Source: Serinicoccus marinus DSM 15273 (GTDB lineage Bacteria; Actinomycetota; Actinomycetes; Actinomycetales; Dermatophilaceae). Taken from it: a DNA stretch of 64,000 bases. The stretch is taken from positions 3,348,001 to 3,412,000 of the forward strand of contig NZ_CP043808.1 of assembly GCF_008386315.1 (NCBI RefSeq). Reading direction: 5' to 3'. Positions 25,612 through 35,376 of the stretch are shown here, piece after piece (position 1 is the first letter of the stretch; each line of letters opens with the position of its first letter). The position numbers and the translations under genes were made by a program. The notes under the pieces are model-generated. The model saw nothing but the letters and a program-made list of their open reading frames with translations. It was not told the origin of the DNA and ran no database searches.

Positions 25612-28600
25612 GGGCTCTCCTCGCGGACGGGTGCCGGGGCGTGGTCGACCGCCCCGTCGGTGTCGGGATGGTCGGCGGTGTGCTGGTCGTCGAGGCCGTC
25701 GGGGCGCTGCGCCCAGCGGGGCCGGGCCGTCCAGGTCCAGCCCGGCGGTGGCTCGCCCCAGGCCCGGTATGCCCGGTCCCGGGGGCCTTCGTCCGCCCTC
25801 TCCTCGTCGGTGGCGCCGGTGCCTGGGGAGCCGTCGTCGAGGCTCGCGGCACCGCTGCCCGGGTGCCGATCGGGGCTCCCCCGGTCCCGGGTGGCCTCCA
25901 GGACGAGACCGCCCTGCTCCAGCCGCACCCGGCGGACCCCGTCCGGAGCCCCGTCGAGGACCCCGGCCGGCGACCAGTCCGGGCCCGGTGGGTCGGGCAC
26001 CCTCTCGACCAGCCACGCGGCGAGCACGTCGGACGACAGCGCGTCGTGCTCCACCCGGAGCGCGTCGGCACGGGTGGCGTCACCCGCGCTGCGCAGCGGG
26101 AGGGTGAGCGGCGAGGGTGCCGCCGGACCGGATGCCGGGGGAGCGTCCTGCAGCAGCGGCCGGATCCGGTCCACGAAGCCCGAGCGGCCGTAGCGCTCCC
26201 GCACCAGCGCGAGCGTGCGCTCCACCCGGGCGCGGTAGGCGGCCGGGTCGGCGGCATACCGCGCCACCAGGGCCTGGGCCTCGCCGGGCGCCGCGTAGTC
26301 GACGAGGTCGCCGAAGGTGGGCCGGTGCTTGGGGTCGGCGATGGTGAGGACGCCGCTGGCGGCGGCCTCGAGCAGGGTGCGGCCGAAGGCCTCGTGCGCG
26401 TCCGGGTTGTCCAGGTAGACGTAGAAGTCGAGGTCGGCCAGGAAGGGGCGCACGTCCTCGGTCGTGGCCGGCAGCACCCGCCACCCCGCGGGCAGCTGCG
26501 GCGGCTCGCCCCGGTCGGCCGCCGCCGCACGCAGCGCCTCCACCGTCTGCTCCCCGCCGAGGATGCGGATCTCGTGCCCCGGGCCGAAGGCATACCCCCG
26601 CTCCAGCGCGGCCCAGGAGGTGGGGAACTTGATCCGGTCGTCGCGCGAGTGGCGTCCGACGACGACCGTCCCGCCGGCACCGGGTGCCCGGGCGGTCGGT
26701 CGGACCGCCCAGGCGTCGGCGTCGATGAGGCCCGGGTTGTCCCAGTCGGTGAGCGGGACCGAGGGGTCCTGCTCACGCAGCACGCGTCGGATGGTCGGGC
26801 TCTGCGGCACCCAGGTCACCGGGGCGCCGAAGAGCTCGCGGGCGCGCCCGGTGACGTCCGCGACGACGTAGCGCTGGTCGGTGCCGTCGGGCTCGACCGG
26901 TCCCTGGTTGGCCATGACCAGCACCTGGCGGACCCGGGCGACGCGGCTCAGGCGAGGCGGGTACTGCAGGATCGGGGGGTAGCGCACGAGCAGCACGTCG
27001 ATGTCGACGTCGTCGTCCGGCTGCACCCAGCTCACCGCGCCGGAGCGCACCAGCTCGGTGAACGGCGCGACCAGCGGCTGGTCCTGCGCCGACATGAAGC
27101 GCAGCGCCTCCAGGTGCATGACCCCGACCCGCAGCCCCGCGTCGAGGGCGGCCCGGATCTCCTCCATCATCGAGCGCTGCGGTCCGCCGAACTTGCGCCA
27201 GTCACCAGCGATCACCAGGTCCAGCGTCTCCGGCGTGGTCCGCAGCAGCGGGTGCGTGGGGCGGCTCCAGCGGTGCGGCTCGGGGAAGCGCCGCGGCTGC
27301 TCCGGGTCGAGGTATGCCCGCTGCGCCCCGGCCGTGACGGCCTCGTGCCAGGGGGTGTAGAGCGCCTTGTACTGCTGCCGCGCCGGGTGGCGGTAGCCGT
27401 TGGCGAACTCCTCCGAGGACAACGTGCTGCCGCCGCCGCGCAGGATGGTCGTGGTCTCCTCGATGTCCCGGATCACCGGTCCGCAGGCCGCCTCCAGGCG
27501 GCGGGCGAACTCGGTGTCGGCGCCCTTGCGGGTCGGGTCGAAGAAGCCGATCCGGGAGAGCACCGGGCGCAGCCGGAAGCACACCGTCGCGGCCGAGGCG
27601 AAGCGCGGCTGGTAGCCCGGGCGGGTGAGCACGAGATCGGGGCTGACCCGCACCCCCTGGGCGCGCGTGGCCAGCAGGCCGGGATCGGCGAGCAGCGGCC
27701 CCAGGCAGGTCTCCAGCGTCTGCGGGTGCCACCAGTCGTCGGAGTCCACGACGATCGCGAACTCCCCGCGCGCCTGCCGAAGCGCGGTGTTGCGCGCCCG
27801 GTAGGTGCCGCCGTTGACGGCCTTGCGGATCACGCGGACGCGCGGGTCGAGGGCCTCGACCTGGGCGAGCAGCGCCGCGTGACCGGGGCTCGGCCCCGAG
27901 GCGTCGTCGACGACGAGCAGCTCGAGGTCGGCCCAGGTCTGCGCCAGGACCGAGCGCACCGCGGTGAGCAGCGCCGGGCCGGGGCGGTAGCTGCTCATGA
28001 GCACGGTGACCAGGCCGGAGTCGCGCACCGGCTCGGTCCCGCTCACCGCGAGCCGGTCCAGGTCCGGCGCCGATCCCGGAGGGGGCGGGAGGACCGGGGC
28101 CAGCCGTCCGCTGCCCAGGGCGGCGGAGAAGGCCCGCGCCCAGTCCTGGCCCCGGTCCGCGGCGGCCGGGTTCAGCCGCGGGTGCAGGGCGTCGGCGCGC
28201 ACCGAGGAGGCCACGCCAGGGCGGACCCGGCGGTCGGCCACCAGCCGGACGGCCCCCTCCGGGTCGCCGCCGAGCACCCGCAGCTGGGCGAGCATCTCGA
28301 CGTGCTCACGGCGCAACCCGCCCATGACCGTCGATCCGGGCGCGAACAGCTGCTCCAGCAGCCCCCGGGCGACGGCGACGTCGTCCGCCTCCCCGGTCTG
28401 GACCGCCAGCACCCGCGCGTGGTCGGCCACGCCGAGCGGGTCCGCGCCGGGTGGCGGGCCGGCGTCCGAGGGCCGGGTCGCCCAGTCGGCCAGGTCGGCC
28501 GGGGTGTGCCCGGGCCAGGCGAGCTCGGCCAGCACCTCCCGGGCGTGGACCGACCGGGTCCGCAGCGCGGTCGCGGCCAGCGCCCGCGAGCGCCGCCGGG

Positions 28601-28655
28601 CGATCCGCCCGTGGTCGGCCGCCACCCCCTGCGTGGTGGACCGGGGCGAGGTCAC
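25608..28655 (-). CDS. Two-domain glycosyltransferase (GT2 + GT4-like)
   Basis: A 1015-residue glycosyltransferase. Residues about 215-420 are a GT-A fold GT2 domain: LVTVLMSSYRPGPALLTAVRSVLAQTW, VDDASG and the metal-binding VDSDDWW. Residues about 490-860 form a GT-B-like unit with VVVGRHSRDDRIKFPTSW and the sugar-nucleotide site EAFGRTLLEAAASGVLTI. The first 210 residues are helical and the last 150 are Pro/Asp-rich and poorly ordered. Such dual enzymes can add two sugars in turn. It overlaps tupA-like and the small membrane gene by 4 bases each. The GT2 half is a paralogue of the divergent gene at 29182. Confidence 0.85.
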   Translation of the reverse strand: MTSPRSTTQGVAADHGRIARRRSRALAATALRTRSVHAREVLAELAWPGHTPADLADWATRPSDAGPPPGADPLGVADHARVLAVQTGEADDVAVARGLLEQLFAPGSTVMGGLRREHVEMLAQLRVLGGDPEGAVRLVADRRVRPGVASSVRADALHPRLNPAAADRGQDWARAFSAALGSGRLAPVLPPPPGSAPDLDRLAVSGTEPVRDSGLVTVLMSSYRPGPALLTAVRSVLAQTWADLELLVVDDASGPSPGHAALLAQVEALDPRVRVIRKAVNGGTYRARNTALRQARGEFAIVVDSDDWWHPQTLETCLGPLLADPGLLATRAQGVRVSPDLVLTRPGYQPRFASAATVCFRLRPVLSRIGFFDPTRKGADTEFARRLEAACGPVIRDIEETTTILRGGGSTLSSEEFANGYRHPARQQYKALYTPWHEAVTAGAQRAYLDPEQPRRFPEPHRWSRPTHPLLRTTPETLDLVIAGDWRKFGGPQRSMMEEIRAALDAGLRVGVMHLEALRFMSAQDQPLVAPFTELVRSGAVSWVQPDDDVDIDVLLVRYPPILQYPPRLSRVARVRQVLVMANQGPVEPDGTDQRYVVADVTGRARELFGAPVTWVPQSPTIRRVLREQDPSVPLTDWDNPGLIDADAWAVRPTARAPGAGGTVVVGRHSRDDRIKFPTSWAALERGYAFGPGHEIRILGGEQTVEALRAAAADRGEPPQLPAGWRVLPATTEDVRPFLADLDFYVYLDNPDAHEAFGRTLLEAAASGVLTIADPKHRPTFGDLVDYAAPGEAQALVARYAADPAAYRARVERTLALVRERYGRSGFVDRIRPLLQDAPPASGPAAPSPLTLPLRSAGDATRADALRVEHDALSSDVLAAWLVERVPDPPGPDWSPAGVLDGAPDGVRRVRLEQGGLVLEATRDRGSPDRHPGSGAASLDDGSPGTGATDEERADEGPRDRAYRAWGEPPPGWTWTARPRWAQRPDGLDDQHTADHPDTDGAVDHAPAPVREESP

Positions 28656-29050
28656 CGGGGGTCGTGGTCGTGTGCTGGGCGACCGGCGGCGAGCCGGGCC
28701 AGGGCCTCGTCCAGCGTGACCTGCATCCGGTCCAACCGGCCGGTGTACTGCGCCTGCAGCACCTGCACGGCGCCGAGCACGTCGGCCGGTGCGGCCTGCT
28801 GGACGGGGACGGGGCTCGCGGCAGACCCCTGCCCGGAGCCGGCCGCCCGACGGATCTCGTCACGCAGGTAGTTGCGCATCGACCGCACCCGGCGCCAGGA
28901 GTCCAGCTGGACCGCGAGGATGGCGGCGCCGAGGAGCCCTCCGGCGGCCGCCGCCAGCACCGGCAGCTCCAGCGCCACCCCGAGCACGAGGACCAGAGCC
29001 AGGGCGATCCCGGCTGCACTGCCGACGAGAGGGACGAGGCGAGCGGGCAC
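28652..29050 (-). CDS. Small two-helix membrane protein
   Basis: A 132-residue protein of unknown function. Two adjoining hydrophobic segments (about residues 5-25 and 28-48, LVGSAAGIALALVLVLGVALELPVLAAAAGGLLGAAILAV) are followed by a soluble helical tail with the coiled-coil-like VLGAVQVLQAQYTGRLDRMQVTLDEALARL. The GTG at 29050 is preferred because GGAAGG lies about 8 bases upstream; a longer frame extends to 29413 but would antisense the next gene. It overlaps the start of the glycosyltransferase gene (GTGA) and may anchor or organise it. Confidence 0.65.
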   Translation of the reverse strand: MPARLVPLVGSAAGIALALVLVLGVALELPVLAAAAGGLLGAAILAVQLDSWRRVRSMRNYLRDEIRRAAGSGQGSAASPVPVQQAAPADVLGAVQVLQAQYTGRLDRMQVTLDEALARLAAGRPAHDHDPR

Positions 29051-29181
29051 GCGGCCGACCTTCCTGCGCGGGTTGGGGGTGTCGGTGCTCGGGCACCGGT
29101 CGAGACGGTGTTCACTGTACCCGGGGCCGGGCGCTGCGGTCCGGCACCACGCACTGCCGTGAGAAAGAGCATCAGACCCTC

Positions 29182-31179
29182 GTGACCAGCCAGAGCAACG
29201 ACCCGTCCCAGGCGTGGCTCGCCTGGCAGCTGCGGCACGGCGCAGGGGCGGTCGACCCCGTCCCGCTCTTCCACCAGACGCTGCGCACCCGGTCGGGGGC
29301 CGGGCTGGACGCCCTCGCCGAGCTCGCGACCGGCGGCCGGCAGTCCCCGCAGGGCCTGCTCGCGGAGGTGCTCGCCAAGGGTGCTCCTCCGGGGGACTCG
29401 CTGCGCCCGGCACGGCGACGCGCGCTGGCAGGGGTCGCCTTCGCCTGGGCCGGGATGCTGCGCACCCCTGAGGAGCTACTGGCCTCCGCCCTGGTCTTCG
29501 AGGCGCTCTGGCCCGGCGACGGCCTGACCTGGCTCGGGCCGCAGCTACGGCTCACCGGGCTGCAGACGCTCTTCCTCGCCGGGCGGCACGAGCAGCTCGC
29601 GGCGCTGCTCCCCGCGGTGCGGGACCTCCACCCGGACGCGGAGCACTACCTGCGGGTGGACCTCGCCAACCCGCACGGTCCGGCCACGGCCACCGCCGAC
29701 GAGCAGCGGTGGGACGAGCTGCTCGCGCAGCGCTTCACCGAGCGCGGGCTGGCCGCCCCCAGCCTCCAGGCCGACGGCCAGGCCGCGGGAGCGGAGGCCC
29801 GCAGCCCGTTCGACCGGCTCGAGGCCCCGGGGGCACGACCGGGGACCGCGAGTGGGGAGCTCGTGACCGTCATCATGCCGAGCTGGCGGCCGGACGAGGG
29901 CCTGGTCACCGCGGTCCGGTCCATCTGCGCGCAGACGTATGCCGACCTCGAGATCGTCGTCGTGGACGACTGCTCGGGTCCCGAGCACGCCGAGACCTAC
30001 GCCCGGGTCGCCGCCCTCGACCCCCGGGTCCGGGTGCTGACGATGGACCGCAACGGCGGCTCCTACCTCGGTCGTGCGGCGGCGATCGAGGCCTCCCGCG
30101 GCAGCCTCATCACCTTCCAGGACGCCGACGACTGGTCCCACCCGTCCCGCGTCGAGCTCCAGGTGGCGGCGCTGGAGGAGGCCGGACCGGACACCCCGAT
30201 GACCCGTAGCCGCGCGGTGCGCGCCAAGGACGACCTCACCCACCAGTGGCTCGGCTACCGCGCGGTCCGCGAGAACGCCTCCTCGCTGCTGCTGCGCCGC
30301 AGCATCCTGGCTCGCACCGGCGGCTTCGCGCCGATCCGCAAGGGCGCGGACTCGGAGTTCGCGGAGCGGGTCGCCCGGCTGCACGGGGCGATCGTCGACG
30401 TCCGGGAGCCGCTGGCGGTGACGCGGCTGCGCTCGGGTTCGCTCTCCCGGGGTGACTTCACCTTCTCCTGGACCGCACCGGAGCGCCGTGCCTTCCGCTC
30501 CAGCTTCATGGCCTGGCACCGGCGGCTCGCCCGGCGCCGCCGGCAGGAGCCCGGCGAGCTGCGGGTGCAGGACGCCGAGCTGGCCACCCTGCCCTTCCCC
30601 GTCCCGGCCGCGTGGGTGCGGGATCTCCCTGCCGCCGACCACGTCCCCGACCGGCTGGGCACCGCCTACCTCGGCTCCTTCTCCCAGCCGCACGGCAGCC
30701 GCGGCGGGGACTGGCTGATGCGGGCCTTGCGCGAGGGGGCCCCCGGTGCCCCCGCCGGGGTGTGGCACCAGGACCTGCGCGCCACGACCGAGCTGCGCCG
30801 GCCCGAGCTCGACCGCGCCCTCGACGACCCGCTGCTCGACGGGCAGGCCTGGCTTGTCTCGCGACTGGACCGGATCACTGCCGGACGGCTGGTTGTGCTC
30901 GATCCCTCGGTGCTCTCCCTCATGCGCGACCAGGAGGTCCGGGTGCGCGCCGATGACGTCGAGGTCTGGCTCGCACCGGAGGACGTCACCCCGGGCTCCG
31001 CAGGGCTGCCGGAGGATCTCCTCGGGGCCTCCGACCTGCTCTCGTCGTGGTTCGGCCTCCGTCCCCGCTGGGTGCTGGCCCCGTGGCTGGACGAGCGGGA
31101 GCAGACGATGGTCCGGGAGGCGCTGCCCGGGCTCGACGTGATGGCGGCGCAGGCCGGTGAGGTCACCGGTGCCCGCTGA
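29182..31179 (+). CDS. GT2-family glycosyltransferase
   Basis: A 665-residue enzyme. The first 220 residues are helical; residues about 225-425 are a GT2 domain with LVTVIMPSWRPDEGLVTAVRSICAQTY, VVDDCSG and the DXD-type FQDADDWSHPSR. The C-terminal 220 residues have no clear family match. The segment before and through the GT2 domain closely parallels the divergent gene at 25608-28655 (LLTAVRSVLAQTW against LVTAVRSICAQTY), so the two arose by duplication. GTG 29182 is the first plausible start after the 131-bp divergent gap. The sugar transferred is unknown. Confidence 0.82.
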   Translation: MTSQSNDPSQAWLAWQLRHGAGAVDPVPLFHQTLRTRSGAGLDALAELATGGRQSPQGLLAEVLAKGAPPGDSLRPARRRALAGVAFAWAGMLRTPEELLASALVFEALWPGDGLTWLGPQLRLTGLQTLFLAGRHEQLAALLPAVRDLHPDAEHYLRVDLANPHGPATATADEQRWDELLAQRFTERGLAAPSLQADGQAAGAEARSPFDRLEAPGARPGTASGELVTVIMPSWRPDEGLVTAVRSICAQTYADLEIVVVDDCSGPEHAETYARVAALDPRVRVLTMDRNGGSYLGRAAAIEASRGSLITFQDADDWSHPSRVELQVAALEEAGPDTPMTRSRAVRAKDDLTHQWLGYRAVRENASSLLLRRSILARTGGFAPIRKGADSEFAERVARLHGAIVDVREPLAVTRLRSGSLSRGDFTFSWTAPERRAFRSSFMAWHRRLARRRRQEPGELRVQDAELATLPFPVPAAWVRDLPAADHVPDRLGTAYLGSFSQPHGSRGGDWLMRALREGAPGAPAGVWHQDLRATTELRRPELDRALDDPLLDGQAWLVSRLDRITAGRLVVLDPSVLSLMRDQEVRVRADDVEVWLAPEDVTPGSAGLPEDLLGASDLLSSWFGLRPRWVLAPWLDEREQTMVREALPGLDVMAAQAGEVTGAR

Positions 31180-34100
31180 CCCGGCGACCGACGGTCGCGA
31201 CGTCAGCTCGGCCCTGGTGCTCGTCACCGGCCGGCCCAGCCCCGGGACGCGCGAGGCCCTGGACCTGCTGCGGGGTCTGCTGCCGGGAGCCGTGCTGCTG
31301 CGGACCGGGCCGGCCGCCCCCGACCTGGTGGAGGGTCACGAGCTGCGTGCCAGCCGCACGCGTTCGTCGTGGCGGCGCCCGCTGCTGGCCGGCGCCGAGC
31401 GCGTGGTCCCGCGCGGGCTCCGGGCCGGCCTCGCCACCCGCTTCGACCCCCGCTTCCGCGAAGGTCTCCGGGAGACCGACGTCCTCGTCGTGCTGGGTCC
31501 CGGCGGGCGCGCCGTCGCCCGGACCGCGCACCAGTTCGCGGCCGAGGTCCCGGTCCTCGAGGGCACGCCCGCTCTCCGGAGGCTGTGCACCGAGCTGGCG
31601 CTGGGCACCCTGCCGCAGCTCGGTGCCGCGCCACGACCGGTGCTGCCGACCGGGACGCTCGACCGGCTGATGACCGCGATCGCGGTGCTCGCGGGGCCCG
31701 CCCGGCCCCAGGGGCCGGTGCGGCAGCGGTTGCGGGCGACCCCGTGGCTGACCCGCGACACCGACCAGCGCGACGCGCTGCTCAGCGTCCTGGCGCCGGC
31801 GCTCGGCGCGGAGGACCCGGTGCTGCGGGCGTGGACCCTGCACCGGGAGGTCCTGGCGGGAGGCGGGGAGGTGCCTGCCGACGCCCAGCGGCTCGCGGCC
31901 GCGGCCGACCTGCTCCTGGCGGCCGACCAGGTGCTGGACGCCGAGCCGCAGACCGCCGCGCGGTGGGCCGCGCTGGCGCTGCGCCTGCGACCCCCCGGTC
32001 ACGACGCCTCCGTCGGCACACCCGAGGAGCACCCCGCCCCGACGGGCAGCCGCACCTGGAGCCTCCTCACCGACCCGCCCCCCTGCGTCGCGACCTCGCC
32101 CGAGGCCGGGACGACCCCGACCGACGCAGGGTCGGACGGCGAGGAGCGGGCGCAGGGCCGGGGCGCGGCCCGCCGCGTGCTGCTGCTGCCCGCCGGGGCA
32201 TCGGGCCCGTCCCTGCGGGCGCTCCTCAACCTGTCCCCCGCGGTCCGCGTGCTGTCGCCGAGCAGCGGTGACATCCCCTCCTCGCTGCGCGGTGACACCG
32301 TCCCGGACGCCCTGGTCGAGGCGCGGCTGCGCGCCGGGCTGGGCCTGCCCTGGACCGGCTACCCCGGTCCCACCGCGGCGCTGCGGGACCAGGACCCGGA
32401 GGTCGCGCTCGTCGACGGTGCCGACCAGCGGGCGGTGCTGGCCTCGCTCGCCCTGCCCCGCTCCTGCCGCCTGGTCGCCCTCGTGCGGCCCGCCGACCTC
32501 GACGCGCCGTGGCTCGACCTGCTCGATGCGAGACGCTGGCACGCGCTGCTGGTCGAGGACGACGACACGGGCGCCCGGGTCCGGAACCGCCTCGAGCGGC
32601 ACGACGCACAGCTCCCGCCGGTGAGGGTCGTGCCCGGACTGGGCAGCCTGCGCACCGAGGCCCCGGACGCGTCGGCGCGCGAGGCCCTGCGGTCCACCGT
32701 CCTCGGGGACCTCGGTCGCCTCGGGGAGCTGAGCGCGACCGGCCGGCACGACGGGGCGATGTCCCTCGTGCGGCACGCCCTGGACGAGGCGGAGAGCTCC
32801 GGGCGCCCCGATGCCGCCCTGCTCCAGCAGGCGGCCCTGACCACCACCCGCGCCGGGGAGCCCACGCTGCGGCTGGAGGTGCTGCGACGATGGGCCGCGA
32901 TCGACCCCCGTCCGCACGTGCGTGCCCTGGTCACCGAGCAGGAGGGGAGGCTGCGCGAGTTCTCTCCCGGCTGGCTGCCCGGCGACCTGCCCCCCACCCC
33001 CGTGGATCCCGAGCCCGGCCGGGTGCTGCACCTGCTCAAGGTGTCCCTGCCCCAGCGCACGAGTGGCTATGCCGTGCGCTCGGCCTACCTGCTGGGCGAG
33101 CGCGCCCGGGGCGGCGAGGACGTCCTCGCCGCGACCGCGCTGGACTTCCCAGGCGAGCCGGCGCCCCCGGTGGAGACCGTGGCGGGGGTCCGGCACCTGC
33201 GGCTCACCCGGGAGGAGGTCCCGGCCCGCGAGGGCGCGGACGCCTACCTGGACGCCTTCGCGCGACGGCTGCTGGCGGAGGTCGTGCGGCACCGCCCCGC
33301 GCTCCTGCACGCGCACTCCGGCCACCGGGGCTACGAGCTGGCGCTCGTGGCGCTCGCCGTCGGCCGGGCCACCGGCATACCCGTCGTCTACGAGGTGCGG
33401 GGGCTGTTCGAGGGGGTGTGGACCTCGGACGTCGAGCGTGCCACCGACAGCGAGCTCTACCGGTTACGGCGTGCGCTGGAGACGAGGGTCCTCGGCGAGG
33501 CGGCAGCGGTGGTCACGCTCAGCGAGTCGATGCGCCAGGACATCCTCGACCGCCCGGGGCAGGGCGGGCGGATCGACCCGGCGCGGGTCGTGGTGGTGCC
33601 CAACGGCGTCGACGACCAGGCCATCGCCCCCCGGACGCCGCGGGCCGACCTGCGCCGACGGCTCGGGCTCGACGACGCCTTCGTGGTCGGCTACGTCAGC
33701 AACCTGGACCACCCGCGGGAGGGCCAGGAGGTGCTGGTCGAGGCGGTCGCGCAGCTGCGCCGGCGGGGCATCCCGGTGACCGCCGTGCTGGTCGGCGGGG
33801 GTGAGCGAGCGGAGTCCCTGCGGCAGCGCGCCGCGGACCTCGGGGTCGCCGAGCACGTCGTGCTCACCGGGCAGGTGCCGCACGCGGAGGTCGGTGACTA
33901 CTACGCGCTGCTCGACGTCTTCGTCGTGCCGCGCATCGACGAACGGGCGGCCCGCCTCGTGACCCCGCTCAAGCCCTACGAGGCGATGGCGATGGGGCTG
34001 CCGGTGGTGGTCTCCGCGCTGCCCGCGCTGCTGGAGATCGTCGGCGACGCCGAGCGGGGCGTGGCCTTCCCCGCAGGCGACGCCGCCGCCCTGGCCGAGG

Positions 34101-34789
34101 TGCTCGACCGGCTCCGGCAGGATCCCGCGCGGCGTGCCGAGCTCGCCGCCGCGGGCCGCTCGTGGGTGCGCGAGCACCGCACCTGGCGGGCGCTGGCGGC
34201 CCGCTACGACGAGGCGTACGCCCTCGCGACCGAGGGTCAGCGGGAGGCGCCAGCGAGCCGCTCCATGGCGGTGACGAACTCCGCTGAGTGGACCCCCCAG
34301 TCGAGCTCGCGGCGTGCGAGGTCGTGCCCGCGCCGTCCGAGCTCCGCCGCGGCCGCCGGGTCCGCCACCCAGGCCAGCAGCTGCTCGACGGTCTGCTCGA
34401 CGTCGTGGAAGGGGACGACCGTGCCGGCACCGCTGCGGTCGACGAGGTCCACCGCCCGGGGCAGCGGGGTGCTGATGACCGGGACGGCGTGCGCGAGGTA
34501 CTCCACCACCTTGGTCGGCATGCTCGGCCGGAAGTTCTCCACGTCGTGGAGCAGCGAGAGCCCGGCGAGCGCCCCGTCGAGCCGGTCCAGGGCCCGGTCG
34601 GCAGGCAGGAACCCGGACCACTCCAGATGGCCCGCGCGTTGCGCCGCCTGCAGCTGCTCGGTGGTGGCCGACCCGTGCGCCGGACCGACGATCTCCAGCA
34701 CCGCGCGGCCCTCGGTGCGGGCGGCCAGCTGCTCACCCACCCGCACGAGCTCACCCACGCCGCGCTCCCGCGTCAGGCTGCCGAGGTAG
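31169..34789 (+). CDS. Large GT4-family glycosyltransferase; reading frame overruns its expected end
   Basis: A protein of about 1030 meaningful residues. The first 600 are Ala/Leu-rich with no clear family. From about base 33020 it is a GT4 GT-B enzyme: LHLLKVSLPQRTSGYAVRSAYL, HSGHRGYELALVALA, VVVPNGVDD, GYVSNLDHPREGQEVLVEA and the acidic EAMAMGLPVVVS site. Homology-like sequence stops near 34245 (YDEAYALATEG), but the frame has no stop there and runs 550 bp antisense to the next gene, giving Ser/Arg-rich sequence. A one-base shift near 34245 would give a stop at about 34275 or 34291. The GTG at 31169 has GGTGAGG upstream; GTG 31157 is an alternative. Confidence 0.8.
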   Translation: MPADPATDGRDVSSALVLVTGRPSPGTREALDLLRGLLPGAVLLRTGPAAPDLVEGHELRASRTRSSWRRPLLAGAERVVPRGLRAGLATRFDPRFREGLRETDVLVVLGPGGRAVARTAHQFAAEVPVLEGTPALRRLCTELALGTLPQLGAAPRPVLPTGTLDRLMTAIAVLAGPARPQGPVRQRLRATPWLTRDTDQRDALLSVLAPALGAEDPVLRAWTLHREVLAGGGEVPADAQRLAAAADLLLAADQVLDAEPQTAARWAALALRLRPPGHDASVGTPEEHPAPTGSRTWSLLTDPPPCVATSPEAGTTPTDAGSDGEERAQGRGAARRVLLLPAGASGPSLRALLNLSPAVRVLSPSSGDIPSSLRGDTVPDALVEARLRAGLGLPWTGYPGPTAALRDQDPEVALVDGADQRAVLASLALPRSCRLVALVRPADLDAPWLDLLDARRWHALLVEDDDTGARVRNRLERHDAQLPPVRVVPGLGSLRTEAPDASAREALRSTVLGDLGRLGELSATGRHDGAMSLVRHALDEAESSGRPDAALLQQAALTTTRAGEPTLRLEVLRRWAAIDPRPHVRALVTEQEGRLREFSPGWLPGDLPPTPVDPEPGRVLHLLKVSLPQRTSGYAVRSAYLLGERARGGEDVLAATALDFPGEPAPPVETVAGVRHLRLTREEVPAREGADAYLDAFARRLLAEVVRHRPALLHAHSGHRGYELALVALAVGRATGIPVVYEVRGLFEGVWTSDVERATDSELYRLRRALETRVLGEAAAVVTLSESMRQDILDRPGQGGRIDPARVVVVPNGVDDQAIAPRTPRADLRRRLGLDDAFVVGYVSNLDHPREGQEVLVEAVAQLRRRGIPVTAVLVGGGERAESLRQRAADLGVAEHVVLTGQVPHAEVGDYYALLDVFVVPRIDERAARLVTPLKPYEAMAMGLPVVVSALPALLEIVGDAERGVAFPAGDAAALAEVLDRLRQDPARRAELAAAGRSWVREHRTWRALAARYDEAYALATEGQREAPASRSMAVTNSAEWTPQSSSRRARSCPRRPSSAAAAGSATQASSCSTVCSTSWKGTTVPAPLRSTRSTARGSGVLMTGTACARYSTTLVGMLGRKFSTSWSSESPASAPSSRSRARSAGRNPDHSRWPARCAACSCSVVADPCAGPTISSTARPSVRAASCSPTRTSSPTPRSRVRLPR

Positions 34790-35376
34790 ACCACGCGCAG
34801 CCGCCCCTGCTCGTCCGGCGTCCCGGCAGGCGGGGGGTCAGGGGGCACCGGGGTGGTGTTGGGCACCACCAGGTGCGGCTGGGCGAAGCGCTGGGCGTAG
34901 TCCTCGTCGGCGAGGATGAGGACCATCCGACGCTCGGCGCTGCGCTCCATCGTCGAGGCCAGCGAGCGCAGCGGCCCGCGCAGCCGGGCCGGCACCCAGG
35001 ACCGCAGGTCGACCACCGCCGCGGTGTCCTCGTGCACGTCCCACACCGTGAGCGGCAGCGAGATGCCGAGGGTGCTCGGCACGAGCTCGGGGTCGTGCAG
35101 CAGCACCACGTCGTGCCGGGGGCCGTGCTCGCGCATCACCCGGCGGGCATCCCGCTGCGCGGCGAACCGTCGGCGTCCGCTGGAGCGCGTCAGGTCGAGC
35201 GCCGTCAGCCCCGGCACCGTCCCGTCGTCGGGGGGCTGCGCGCCGTGCCCGGCCCAGGGCGCCGCGAAGGTGACCTCCCACCCCGCGGCGAGGAGGCTGG
35301 CGATCTGGCGGTGCCGGATGCGTGCGTCCTCCGGGTGATGGACGACGGTGACGACGAGGATCCGGCGGGAGGTCAC
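34237..35376 (-). CDS. GT4-family glycosyltransferase
   Basis: A 379-residue GT-B enzyme. The N-terminus RRILVVTVVHHPEDARIRHRQIASLLAAGWEVTFAAPW resembles enzymes that build O-antigen and capsule. The C-terminal donor domain shows LRVVYLGSLTRERGVGELV and PSMPTKVVEYLAHAVPVISTPLP, where the EYLAHAVPVI segment stands for the usual E-x7-E. GTG 35376 is chosen because it overlaps the stop of the ABC ATPase gene (GTGA). Upstream genes encode the exporter ATPase and permease, so this enzyme belongs to the export operon. The donor sugar is unknown. Confidence 0.87.
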   Translation of the reverse strand: MTSRRILVVTVVHHPEDARIRHRQIASLLAAGWEVTFAAPWAGHGAQPPDDGTVPGLTALDLTRSSGRRRFAAQRDARRVMREHGPRHDVVLLHDPELVPSTLGISLPLTVWDVHEDTAAVVDLRSWVPARLRGPLRSLASTMERSAERRMVLILADEDYAQRFAQPHLVVPNTTPVPPDPPPAGTPDEQGRLRVVYLGSLTRERGVGELVRVGEQLAARTEGRAVLEIVGPAHGSATTEQLQAAQRAGHLEWSGFLPADRALDRLDGALAGLSLLHDVENFRPSMPTKVVEYLAHAVPVISTPLPRAVDLVDRSGAGTVVPFHDVEQTVEQLLAWVADPAAAAELGRRGHDLARRELDWGVHSAEFVTAMERLAGASR

